Shown here: positions 1-7,670 of the stretch, in pieces
Numbering within the stretch: the first letter of the stretch is position 1
Layout: each line of letters starts with the position of its first letter
From: Lachnospiraceae bacterium
GTDB taxonomy: Bacteria > Bacillota > Clostridia > Lachnospirales > Lachnospiraceae
Length of the DNA stretch: 40,596 nt
Reading direction: 5' to 3'
Assembly (NCBI GenBank): GCA_017441585.1
Contig: JAFRWW010000003.1
Span: 1 to 40,596, forward strand
Translations under genes and position numbers: made by a program
The notes under the pieces: model-generated
Told to the model about the DNA's origin: nothing
Database searches by the model: none
What the model saw: only the letters and a program-made list of their open reading frames with translations

Positions 1-150
1 TCCTTTAACTCTTTCAGGATCCTTCCTGTTGCTTCGCAACCCCTCGATTTTCATCCTAAGGGGTACCACGAAGTGGTGGATTCCTTAGGATATCCCGGGG
101 CGGCATCACATCATTTCATGATGTGATCAGCGTCGTTTCACGCAGGATGA
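1..150. repeat. Composite intergenic repeat with three hairpins
   Basis: This non-coding stretch downstream of fhs starts and ends like the dispersed repeat at 36631-36730 (CTTTAACTCTTTCA near the left, CAGGATGACATG near the right). Its middle is replaced by hairpin-forming sequence. Three short perfect hairpins follow each other, each with a three-base TTC or GAA loop: 28-32/36-40 (5 bp), 65-69/73-77 (5 bp, nested inside a 9-bp stem 53-61/83-91) and 105-114/118-127 (10 bp). None is followed by a T-run on the minus strand, so none looks like a normal terminator for fhs. Whether the repeat has a role is unknown. Confidence 0.6.
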
Positions 151-178
151 CATGTGTGAACTTTTAATTAATGAGTGA

Positions 179-1849
179 TTAAAACAGTCCCAAGATGCGG
201 CCGTCATCGGTCACATCTATGTCGTAGGCGGCGGGATGGGCGGACAATCCGGGCATGGTCAGTATGCTTCCGGTGAGTACCACCACGAAGCCCGCGCCTG
301 CGGAGACATAGGCGTCTCTGACAGTCAGGGTAAAGTCCGTGGGGCGTCCCAGTTTATCAGGCGTATCGGATAATGAATACTGGGTCTTTGCCATGCATAC
401 GGGCAGATTTCCGTATCCCAGTGCTTCTAGGGAATCAATAGTCTTTTTGGCGTCGGCTGTATAGGTCACGCCGTCGGCGCCGTATATTTCCCTGGCTATG
501 GTGGATATCTTATCCATCAGGGGAAGATCGGTCTCATAAAGAGGCTCAAACTCAGAAGGCTTTTCTTCCAATGTCTTTATCACTTTCTGGGCCAGTTCGA
601 TTCCGCCTTCTCCGCCGTGTTCCCACACGGTGGAAAGGGCGAATTCACAGCCGTTTTCCTCACAGAAGTTTTTCACAAATTCAGTCTCTGCCTTGGTGTC
701 GGTGACAAAGGAATTAAGCGCCACCACCACCGGCACCTTGAACTTATGCAGGTTCTCGATATGCTTTTCCAGATTGGCTATACCGCGGCGCAGGGCCTGA
801 AGATTCTCATGCTTTAAATCCTCCTTCTTTACCCCGCCGTTATATTTAAGGGCTCTGACGGTAGCCACCAGCACCACCGCATCGGGATGCAGCCCTGCCT
901 GACGGCACTTTATATCAAAGAATTTCTCCGCCCCAAGGTCTGCGCCAAAGCCGGCCTCGGTGATCACATAATCAGCGCACTTAAGAGCCAGTCTCGTAGC
1001 CCTCACCGAATTACAACCGTGGGCTATGTTCGCAAAAGGACCACCGTGGATCACTGCGGGTGAATGCTCTATGGTCTGCACAAAATTGGGCTTAAGGGCG
1101 TCCTTGAGTATGGCTGCCATAGCGCCTACTGCCTTTATATCAGCAGCAGTCACGGGCCTTGAATCATAATCATAAGCCACTACCATCCTGGACAGACGTT
1201 CTTTAAGATCCTTAAGATCCTTTGACAGACATAATATGGCCATCACTTCGGACGCCACGGTGATCACAAAATGATCTTCCCTGACAAAGCCGTCCGTCTT
1301 CTTTCCCATGCCCACGATTATGTTTCGAAGGACCCTGTCATTTATGTCCATGCAGCGCTTCATCACTATCTGCCTGGTGTCTATGTTACACTCATTTCCC
1401 TGCTGGATATGATTGTCAAGAAGGGCTGCGCACAGATTGTTCGCTGTGGTTATGGCGTGGAAATCTCCGGTGAAATGGAGATTAATATCTTCCATGGGAA
1501 GCACCTGTGACATACCGCCTCCGGCAGCTCCTCCCTTTACTCCAAAGCCGGGTCCCAAAGAAGGCTCTCGCAAAGCTATGATCGCCTTTTTCCCCAGCTT
1601 ATGAAAGGCCTGTCCCAGGCCCACTGTGGTGGTAGTTTTACCCTCACCTGCAGGGGTGGGATTTATGGCCGTGGTCAGTATCAGCTTGCCATCCTTATTC
1701 CCTTCTCTTTTTAAGATGGCTTCCTCTGTGATCTTCGCCTTATATTTTCCGTAATGCTCGATCTCATCTTCCTCTATACCGATGGTCTTTAACACATCGG
1801 TTATGGGGTAAAGTTCTGATTCCTGCGCGATCTCAATATCTGTTTTCAT
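179..1849 (-). CDS. fhs: Formate--tetrahydrofolate ligase
   Basis: Catalyses the ATP-dependent joining of formate to tetrahydrofolate to give 10-formyl-THF, in the cytoplasm; it feeds one-carbon units to purine, serine and methionine synthesis and to the methyl branch of anaerobic carbon metabolism. The 556-residue length is that of the monofunctional bacterial enzyme. The P-loop PAGEGKTT lies at residues 66-73, followed by the family stretches [19 protein letters not shown] and HFTGDFHAI. The ATG at 1849 has AGGAG (1859-1863) at good spacing. That ribosome binding site and start lie in a 22-bp sequence shared with the 3' end of ftsK (see the repeat at 1846-1867), so the gene may once have followed ftsK directly. 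Identification is very sure; no clear promoter is seen in the short upstream gap. Confidence 0.97.
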   Translation of the reverse strand: MKTDIEIAQESELYPITDVLKTIGIEEDEIEHYGKYKAKITEEAILKREGNKDGKLILTTAINPTPAGEGKTTTTVGLGQAFHKLGKKAIIALREPSLGPGFGVKGGAAGGGMSQVLPMEDINLHFTGDFHAITTANNLCAALLDNHIQQGNECNIDTRQIVMKRCMDINDRVLRNIIVGMGKKTDGFVREDHFVITVASEVMAILCLSKDLKDLKERLSRMVVAYDYDSRPVTAADIKAVGAMAAILKDALKPNFVQTIEHSPAVIHGGPFANIAHGCNSVRATRLALKCADYVITEAGFGADLGAEKFFDIKCRQAGLHPDAVVLVATVRALKYNGGVKKEDLKHENLQALRRGIANLEKHIENLHKFKVPVVVALNSFVTDTKAETEFVKNFCEENGCEFALSTVWEHGGEGGIELAQKVIKTLEEKPSEFEPLYETDLPLMDKISTIAREIYGADGVTYTADAKKTIDSLEALGYGNLPVCMAKTQYSLSDTPDKLGRPTDFTLTVRDAYVSAGAGFVVVLTGSILTMPGLSAHPAAYDIDVTDDGRILGLF

Positions 1850-1867
1850 GTCATATTTCTCCTGTTT
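1846..1867. repeat. Third copy of the ftsK-end core repeat (left boundary of AT-rich gap)
   Basis: These 22 bp, covering the fhs start codon and ribosome binding site, match 3468-3489 at 21 of 22 positions and 4414-4435 at 20 of 22, all in the same orientation. The match continues weakly, with a small gap, into ATTGC just to the right. A shared AGGAG motif explains only part of this. Together the three copies bracket the two AT-rich blocks 1868-3467 and 3490-4413. Confidence 0.55.
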
Positions 1868-1907
1868 ATTATTGCTATGAGCAACACAACTATATTCCCA
1901 ACAACAT

Positions 1908-2162
1908 TTATAATACTATTTGTCCTTCTACAAGTTCTCGTATCCAATTAATACAGTTTTCTTTTTTATATGAAAACCCAAAATAACAAATTAACCACAC
2001 GATAATAGCAGCTATAAAACAAAACACACTACGAAATCGAACATAAGAAAATGCACTCCAGAATGCCATAACACTTGATAATGCAATTACAAATTCATCC
2101 CCATATGAGAGTTCAGTCTCTATTACATGCTCTTTTCGCGCCTCGCTAAAATGATAATTCAA
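1908..2162 (-). CDS. Small membrane protein, unknown
   Basis: An 84-residue protein I do not recognise. It has two probable membrane segments close together (about residues 24-42 and 45-62), a short polar N-terminus and a charged C-terminus. The frame opens with TTG at 2162, which overlaps the stop codon of the gene before it; a GAGGTG ribosome binding site lies in the end of that gene. Translational coupling with 2159-2647 is therefore likely, and the two products may act together. The base composition is much more AT-rich than fhs or ftsK on either side. It could also be a remnant of a longer gene. Confidence 0.5.
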   Translation of the reverse strand: MNYHFSEARKEHVIETELSYGDEFVIALSSVMAFWSAFSYVRFRSVFCFIAAIIVWLICYFGFSYKKENCINWIRELVEGQIVL

Positions 2163-2647
2163 TCAAATTTCACCTCATATTTTTCTTCGATAAAACTTAT
2201 TATATCCTTATATTTTTCACTCTCTTTTTCAAAAACGCTAAAATACAAAGGATACACACCCAATTCATTTATTTCTCTCACCGATAGTTTTTTACAGTTA
2301 AAGCTATCCATTGTCACCGATGATAAATAAATAATTATTTGCCTATTAAAACGATCATAAACTAAATATGCCGTAATAAAATCATTCCAAAATATCGATT
2401 TGTACACTTTTTTACGTTTCATAAAATGTACTCCAACATCATCAAATTTTCTGCTGTATTCTGAACATTTATATAAGATAATACCTATTATCAAACATAT
2501 TATAGATGAATAAACGACAATAAATTCAATACTCTTACCAAAAACACAAAACGAAAAAAACAAATCGCATCCGCCAAGTGCACCTATAAACACAAAAAGT
2601 TTACTCATCCATTTTATTAAATTATTATTATCGTAATCTATTTGCAT
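2159..2647 (-). CDS. Small membrane protein, unknown
   Basis: A 162-residue protein I cannot assign. The N-terminal part holds two probable membrane helices (about residues 15-35 and 40-60). The rest is a soluble mixed domain, likely cytoplasmic, rich in Lys, Phe, Tyr and Ile and ending in an acidic/basic helix. This layout, two helices followed by a strand-rich domain, is common among small membrane proteins with PH-like domains and among immunity-type proteins, but no diagnostic motif is visible. There is no strong ribosome binding site before the ATG at 2647. The next frame (1908-2162) overlaps its stop codon, so the two are probably one transcription unit. Confidence 0.55.
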   Translation of the reverse strand: MQIDYDNNNLIKWMSKLFVFIGALGGCDLFFSFCVFGKSIEFIVVYSSIICLIIGIILYKCSEYSRKFDDVGVHFMKRKKVYKSIFWNDFITAYLVYDRFNRQIIIYLSSVTMDSFNCKKLSVREINELGVYPLYFSVFEKESEKYKDIISFIEEKYEVKFD

Positions 2648-2705
2648 ATTATTTAGAATTATTCTTTAAATGTGAATAAACCGAATCCGCAAACCCTAAA
2701 CATTG

Positions 2706-2760
2706 GTGCCTGTCACCTTTAACTATCTAAAACATCCTGCATGGACGCACTGACAGGCAC
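2706..2760. repeat. Inverted repeat, REP-like
   Basis: GTGCCTGTCA at 2706-2715 is a perfect inverted match to TGACAGGCAC at 2751-2760, with 35 bases between. It lies in the 179-base gap between two unknown genes. The ends resemble the palindromic termini of dispersed bacterial repeats. I see no second copy in the window, so its repeat nature is inferred. Confidence 0.4.
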
Positions 2761-2826
2761 TAGTTTGATATTCATACATTAGGAAATAATATTTCATCAT
2801 TTCAAATCCGTACACCACCATTTAAA

Positions 2827-3363
2827 CTAAACATTCAAGTTCTCGTCTTTCTTCCAAAACAATGTTTCATCATATTTCTCATCTAATATCAATCTATTGA
2901 TTTTAATAAATAAATCCCTATAAATCAACCAATGGAACAATAAAACAAGCATGCATATAATTAAAACTATCATCCAAAAAGAAGGATTATAAAATGCTGT
3001 CTTAACAGAATCATTACATAATATTATTAAGAAAAGAAATAACTGAATTACAGGCGAACTAATTCCCTTCCATTTTAACACAATAACCGTCTTGCCATTT
3101 TTTCTCAAAAAGAAACCTTTAACGGAATCTATTACTGTTTTAGAATTACTGATTTTCAAAAATTTAGGCCAAATTAAAAAAGAATCTTCTTCAACATCTG
3201 ATATAAACAAAACGGGATTATTCATACTCTTAAACGACCACATAGAAACATCCCTTGAATTATTACCTATAATGTTTTTTATTTCTTCAATACTTTTTGG
3301 GGTAACAATCATTTCCTTATATACAGGAATAGGAAACAGCCAATAATTACATTTAACATCCAT
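2827..3363 (-). CDS. Membrane protein with two C-terminal helices, unknown
   Basis: A 178-residue protein I do not recognise. The first 100 residues form a soluble mixed alpha/beta region. Two strongly hydrophobic segments follow (about residues 105-120 and 128-150), then a charged tail. The order is the reverse of the neighbour at 2159-2647, where the helices come first. A clear GGGGAG ribosome binding site precedes the ATG at 3363, which supports a real gene. It lies in the AT-rich gap between ftsK and fhs and starts about 80 bases from the internal copy of the ftsK 3' end, so it was probably acquired with that block. No function is proposed. Confidence 0.6.
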   Translation of the reverse strand: MDVKCNYWLFPIPVYKEMIVTPKSIEEIKNIIGNNSRDVSMWSFKSMNNPVLFISDVEEDSFLIWPKFLKISNSKTVIDSVKGFFLRKNGKTVIVLKWKGISSPVIQLFLFLIILCNDSVKTAFYNPSFWMIVLIICMLVLLFHWLIYRDLFIKINRLILDEKYDETLFWKKDENLNV

Positions 3364-3444
3364 TTAATCTCCCCTCAAAAAATCGTTATAAACATTAATT
3401 ATTTCATAAATATTACAAACCAAACATTAGTTTTTATCACACAT

Positions 3445-3520
3445 AAACATCCTTCCGTAAAAAAATGTCATGTCATATCTCTCCTGTTTCTATTGCGTTG
3501 TCAAACTGTTCGCGGCTCAT
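3445..3520 (-). repeat. Duplicate of the 3' end of ftsK
   Basis: These 76 bp match 4391-4466, the true end of ftsK, at 73 positions and in the same orientation. The segment carries the last 15 codons of ftsK, the stop codon and 28 bases beyond. Of the three differences, two fall in codons and are synonymous (AAC for AAT, GAA for GAG); the third lies just after the stop. This fits a gene end that diverged under selection in another genome and arrived with the inserted block, as at attachment sites placed in the 3' end of a gene. No ftsK coding sequence continues beyond 3520. Confidence 0.85.
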
Positions 3521-3542
3521 ACCTGTCGCATTTGCATTAAAC

Positions 3543-4127
3543 TTATGGTATATCAAACTCAAATGAACTGAACATATCCTTTATTTCATGTTGTGAAATC
3601 AAACTATAATCTTTATACAAAAATACTTCAATAGATACCTGATCATACATTTTACAATAAAATATCAATGTATTATAATCCTGATACTTCGATTTTCCCT
3701 TTCCAGTATAATAATATCTAAAATACCTGGCATAAAGATCCTGCCCACCTGGGAAAAAATCTTTTTCTGTAAGCACATCAGAATTATTCGCAATTACTTT
3801 GCCTATTTCATTACGATTCTCTTTTTTAATTAAACTATTAACATCAATTTCGGCATTAAAAAAACCAAGTTTTTCATCTTCCTCATTATAATTGTTAATA
3901 ATCGTACCATATATTTGATATTCCCCATTATAATCTTCTAATTTGAACATATGATCAGATGTATATAAATTACTGTTTTCATATAATTTGTCTGGAATTA
4001 TATAGCTAAATTTACCAATCTCAATAGTTTGATATTTTAAAGAATAATAATAATTCAAAAAAATACTGATAGCAGTAGCAATCATAAATAGTATGATCAC
4101 ACGAATTAAGAATGTCTTACCCCTCAT
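3543..4127 (-). CDS. Membrane-anchored extracytoplasmic protein, unknown
   Basis: A 194-residue protein with a short basic N-terminus and one hydrophobic segment (about residues 7-25), either an uncleaved signal anchor or a signal peptide without lipobox. The remaining 165 residues form a hydrophilic, Tyr- and Asn-rich domain that should lie outside the membrane. An AGGCGG-like ribosome binding site precedes the ATG at 4127. It sits alone between the true ftsK end and its duplicate, in AT-rich DNA. The layout recalls small exported lipoprotein-like or PsbP-type proteins of Firmicutes, but I see no motif that settles it. Confidence 0.6.
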   Translation of the reverse strand: MRGKTFLIRVIILFMIATAISIFLNYYYSLKYQTIEIGKFSYIIPDKLYENSNLYTSDHMFKLEDYNGEYQIYGTIINNYNEEDEKLGFFNAEIDVNSLIKKENRNEIGKVIANNSDVLTEKDFFPGGQDLYARYFRYYYTGKGKSKYQDYNTLIFYCKMYDQVSIEVFLYKDYSLISQHEIKDMFSSFEFDIP

Positions 4128-4171
4128 ATATTCCGCCTAATTAAACAATAATGCTAATCATTTTTTCGTTA

Positions 4172-4279
4172 TCAAAGTAGATGATGTATATCAAATGTTT
4201 TAATATTTCCATCAATCAGAGCATTTATTCTATCTATTAATTTTTCCTTACTTATTTCATAATAAACATCTTTATTCAT
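4172..4279 (-). CDS. Possible 35-residue peptide or gene fragment
   Basis: An open frame from ATG at 4279 (preceded by AGGGA at workable spacing) to TGA at 4172. It encodes a mostly helical, charged peptide beginning MNKDVYYEISKEKLIDRI. It resembles the start of a longer small helical protein cut short, and the AT-rich gap contains other remnants. It may equally be chance. No family is recognised. Confidence 0.3.
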   Translation of the reverse strand: MNKDVYYEISKEKLIDRINALIDGNIKTFDIHHLL

Positions 4280-4306
4280 AAGCGTCCCTATAACGGAAAT
4301 ATCACG

Positions 4307-4417
4307 TTAGTCTGTCGCCTTTAAGGTAAGTACCGCAACAATTGAAACTATTACAATCAATACTACAAATCAAGCATTATTTTTTTCAAAAAACATCCTT
4401 CCGTAAAAAAATGTCAT
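4307..4417 (-). pseudogene. Decayed small membrane-protein gene following ftsK
   Basis: Directly after the ftsK stop, an ATG at 4417, served by the AGGAG inside the ftsK tail, opens a frame beginning MTFFYGRMFFEKNNA. It then meets TGA at 4370-4372. In the same frame the sequence continues with a strongly hydrophobic run (VVLIVIVSIVAVL) and ends at TAA 4307-4309. One stop codon therefore separates a start from what looks like a membrane segment. The duplicate copy at 3445-3520 keeps the first nine codons. The reading as a decayed gene is an inference. Confidence 0.3.
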
Positions 4418-4466
4418 ATCATATCTCTCCTGTTTCTATTGCATTGTCAAACTGCTCGCGGCTCAT
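4391..4466 (-). repeat. ftsK 3' end, parent copy of the 76-bp direct repeat
   Basis: The end of ftsK and 28 following bases, matched at 73 of 76 positions by 3445-3520. The 22-bp core at 4414-4435 also matches the fhs start region. It is the natural right boundary of the AT-rich gap. Confidence 0.85.
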
Positions 4467-7400
4467 GAGGATTTCCCTGGGTTTAGTTCCGTTTTCGGGG
4501 CCTACCACGCCGGCTTCGTTCAGCTGGTCCATAATGCGGGCAGCGCGGTTAAAGCCTATCCTGAATTTTCTCTGTAAAGAGCCTGTGGATGCTTTGTTGG
4601 AATCTATGATGAATCTGCCGGCCTCGGCAAAGAGCACGTCATTACCGTCATCTCCGGCATCAGATATGGCCGTATCCTTGGAAGGAGCCTCAGGGGCGGC
4701 GCTGTTAAGCACCTCCTGGGCACCCTCATCAAAGGTGTCGCCCTCCTTTTGTTCTGCCCAGAAAGCCACCACGCTGCGGACCTCTTCATCAGAGACAAAA
4801 GCGCCCTGTACCCTGGAGGGCTTGGGATATCCTGCAGGATAAAAAAGCATGTCGCCCTTACCCAGAAGCTTCTCAGCTCCTCTTTCATCCAGGATAGTCT
4901 GGCTGTCCACGCCCTGTTTTACCGCAAAAGCGATACGGCTGGGAACATTGGCCTTGATAAGTCCCGTGATCACATCTACGGAAGGACGCTGGGTGGCAAT
5001 GACCAGATGGATACCGCAGGCTCTGGATTTTTGCAGCAGACGGATGATATAATCCTCCACCTCGTTCTTGGCCTGCATCATAAGATCTGCCAGTTCGTCC
5101 ACGATTATGACGATCTTTGGCAAAGGCTCATATTCAAAGGCGGGATCTTTATCCGCGCATTTTTTAAGATATTCATTGAAGCCCGCAAGATCCCTTACCT
5201 GAGCCTGTGCGAATTTCTCATACCTTTCATCCATCTCCTTTACTCCCCACAAAAGCGCATTGGATGCCTTTTTAGGATCCGTGACCACGGGGATGAGCAA
5301 ATGGGGTATCTCATTATAGACGGAAAGTTCCACCACCTTGGGATCTATGAGGATCAATTTGAGATCAGCCGGCGTATAGCGATAGAGCATGCTCATAAGC
5401 ATGGTGTTTACACAGACGGATTTACCGGAGCCGGTGGTACCGGCGATGAGCACATGGGGCATCTTGGTGATATCCGACACTATGACATCTCCGGCCAGAT
5501 CCTTGCCCACGGCAAATGACAGTCCACCCTTAAAGTCCTTGTATGCCTTTGAACTTAAAAGCTCATACATAGATACCATGGTAGTCTTGTTATTGGGAAC
5601 CTCTATACCCACGGCATGCTTTCCGGGGATGGGTGCCTCTATTCGTATGTCAGTGGCTCCGAGAGCCATCTTGAGATCGTCCGAAAGATTTACTATCTTA
5701 GATACCTTGGTTCCTCTCTGGGGCACCATCTCATATCTGGTAACGGCAGGGCCTCTGCTGGCATCCCCCATGGTAACGGTTATGCCAAAGCTGTCCAGTG
5801 CATCCTTGATATCAGCCTTTGTCTCCTCGAGTTCGGAAACTACATCTCCCGGGTCCTGTGCCTCCACCACATTTAAAAGTCCGTCCTTCAGGGTGGGAAC
5901 GCGGTATTTGATCTGCTTTTTGGGCTTCGGCTTTTCTTCCTTTGAAGCCACCGCTTTTTTCTTTTCGGTAAATACCTTTCCACCGGAAGATGTTCTTTCA
6001 TCATCCTTTGAAAGTGAGAAGATAGTCTCCTTTTCCTTCTTTTTCTTCGGTACCTCTTTTGTAGGTATCATACTGAGGGCCGGCTTTTCGGTTACAGGAC
6101 CTTCAGTTACAGAAGTTTCAGATTCTGCGGATGTAGCCTGAACCTCTACTTCAGATGCATCTGCAGCCAACGCATCATATTCCGCATCTGATCCGTCATC
6201 AGTATCGTTGCCCGTATATTGTTCCTCATGATCGGCATCATAGCTCTCACCAGCTTCATCCTCGTAAGCAGACTCCTCTGCGGCGGCAGGATCATTTACA
6301 GACACATAATCATTACCCGCTCCGATATCAGCAGATGCATAGGCTTTATCCTCATCCTCAGACGCTTCATCCCGAAGACTCATACCTGCGCTCTTAAGGG
6401 CGCGCCTTTTCATCTTTTCCTTCATCTTGTCAAGGGAAAAGGCCTCAAAATCAAATTCCTCATCACACAGTTCATCCACGGTAAACAGCGGTTCATCCTC
6501 TTCGTCGTAATAATCGGATGAATCCTCTTTTTGCACCGCATCGGGATGTTCCTCTTCATAAATAGCCTCGACCTCATCCACATCCACGGGATTTGCGATC
6601 TCGGGCATGTCATCCGTCTCATCCTCTGTATAAATGATCTCACCGTCCCTTATGGAGGGGCTGTTCTCGGCATATGAAATCTCTGCGGCAGTCTCGGCAG
6701 TTTCCGGAATCTCCTCCGGAACCTCTTCCTCACGGCCTTTTCCGAAGGCAGCAGATTCCTCTCCGTAAAAGATCTCATTATCCTTTGAGGGGTTTTCCTT
6801 TGTCACGCCGTCTTTTTCGCCAACCAAGGGAATGGTAAAGCCGTCCTTCTTTTCCTTACCGCCTTTTTCTTCACGGGAGCGCTTTTCGCCCTTCCTGCGG
6901 CGCTCCTCTTCCTCTCTTTCACGCCGCTCCTGCATGCGTGCACGCCGTTCCTCATCTTCCCTCTCGCGCTGCTCCCTGCGCTCGCGACGCATTTCTTTTC
7001 GTCTTTCATTCTTTTCCCTTAACTCTTCATATCTCTCCCTGCCTCTGCGGGAGGTCTCATGATACTGATCCTCTATCATGTCAGAGCCATTGGCTATGAT
7101 ATCAAAAAGGGAAGCCTCAGTGACTATCATGAGGCAGATGATGAATATGAGCAGGGATACAAGCCATGCTCCCACCAGACCCAGGGCGTTAAAAAGTCCC
7201 ACGGCCGCAAAGCCGCCGGCCAGGCCGCCTCCTGTCTGGTTCTCACTGCAATAGATATAGGGATTGTCTTTTGACGCCAGATAATCGTTGATCACAAAAA
7301 GATGCGCCACCACACATACATCTACAAAGATGATGATGCAGCATATGAATTTCATGAAAAAGCCCTCAAGGCCCGACATGAAATAATATACAACTATGGC

Positions 7401-7652
7401 CGCCCCAAGTACTATGGGAAAGATATAAGCGCAGATACCGAAAAGGCCGAATTCCACTCCGCTTATAAAATCCCCCACCACGCCCAGCATATGGATATTT
7501 GATACGAATAAAAGCACACAGAAAGCCAGAGCCCCGATCACATATATCTCGGGGCTTACATTATTCCTTCTTTTGGGCGTCGTCCTTTTCCGGCTCGTCC
7601 TCTTACTTTTAGTGCTTGTTCCGGTTTTTCTCTTTCGTGTCGCAGGAGACAT
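4419..7652 (-). CDS. ftsK: DNA translocase FtsK/SpoIIIE
   Basis: Hexameric, membrane-anchored ATPase that pumps chromosomal DNA through the closing septum or into the forespore. Of the 1077 residues, the first 190 hold about four membrane helices. Residues 195-270 are an unusually regular Arg/Glu-rich stretch, probably a single charged helix. Residues 275-560 are acidic and of low complexity. The motor follows, with Walker A GTTGSGKS near residue 740 and Walker B IIVDELADLM near 847, and the family stretch ATQRPSVDVITGLIKANVPS. The C-terminal 70 residues match the gamma winged-helix domain that reads DNA polarity. It is some 290 residues longer than Bacillus SpoIIIE (787), all of it linker. 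GAGAGG precedes the ATG at 7652; the gene starts 18 bases after uppP. Its last 15 codons are duplicated at 3445-3520. The choice between the names FtsK and SpoIIIE cannot be made from sequence alone. Confidence 0.95.
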   Translation of the reverse strand: MSPATRKRKTGTSTKSKRTSRKRTTPKRRNNVSPEIYVIGALAFCVLLFVSNIHMLGVVGDFISGVEFGLFGICAYIFPIVLGAAIVVYYFMSGLEGFFMKFICCIIIFVDVCVVAHLFVINDYLASKDNPYIYCSENQTGGGLAGGFAAVGLFNALGLVGAWLVSLLIFIICLMIVTEASLFDIIANGSDMIEDQYHETSRRGRERYEELREKNERRKEMRRERREQREREDEERRARMQERREREEEERRRKGEKRSREEKGGKEKKDGFTIPLVGEKDGVTKENPSKDNEIFYGEESAAFGKGREEEVPEEIPETAETAAEISYAENSPSIRDGEIIYTEDETDDMPEIANPVDVDEVEAIYEEEHPDAVQKEDSSDYYDEEDEPLFTVDELCDEEFDFEAFSLDKMKEKMKRRALKSAGMSLRDEASEDEDKAYASADIGAGNDYVSVNDPAAAEESAYEDEAGESYDADHEEQYTGNDTDDGSDAEYDALAADASEVEVQATSAESETSVTEGPVTEKPALSMIPTKEVPKKKKEKETIFSLSKDDERTSSGGKVFTEKKKAVASKEEKPKPKKQIKYRVPTLKDGLLNVVEAQDPGDVVSELEETKADIKDALDSFGITVTMGDASRGPAVTRYEMVPQRGTKVSKIVNLSDDLKMALGATDIRIEAPIPGKHAVGIEVPNNKTTMVSMYELLSSKAYKDFKGGLSFAVGKDLAGDVIVSDITKMPHVLIAGTTGSGKSVCVNTMLMSMLYRYTPADLKLILIDPKVVELSVYNEIPHLLIPVVTDPKKASNALLWGVKEMDERYEKFAQAQVRDLAGFNEYLKKCADKDPAFEYEPLPKIVIIVDELADLMMQAKNEVEDYIIRLLQKSRACGIHLVIATQRPSVDVITGLIKANVPSRIAFAVKQGVDSQTILDERGAEKLLGKGDMLFYPAGYPKPSRVQGAFVSDEEVRSVVAFWAEQKEGDTFDEGAQEVLNSAAPEAPSKDTAISDAGDDGNDVLFAEAGRFIIDSNKASTGSLQRKFRIGFNRAARIMDQLNEAGVVGPENGTKPREILMSREQFDNAIETGEI

Positions 7653-7670
7653 TCAAACCTCTCTAGATCA

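Noticed and set aside
5389..6141. Long plus-strand open frames opposite ftsK and other genes
   Set aside because: They mirror well-supported minus-strand genes, lack ribosome binding sites and have low-complexity or unnatural composition.
4419..7652. Type VII secretion ATPase (EssC-like) instead of FtsK, given small unknown genes nearby
   Set aside because: There is one motor domain, four N-terminal helices and a C-terminal gamma winged helix, all typical of FtsK/SpoIIIE; no WXG100 gene is present.
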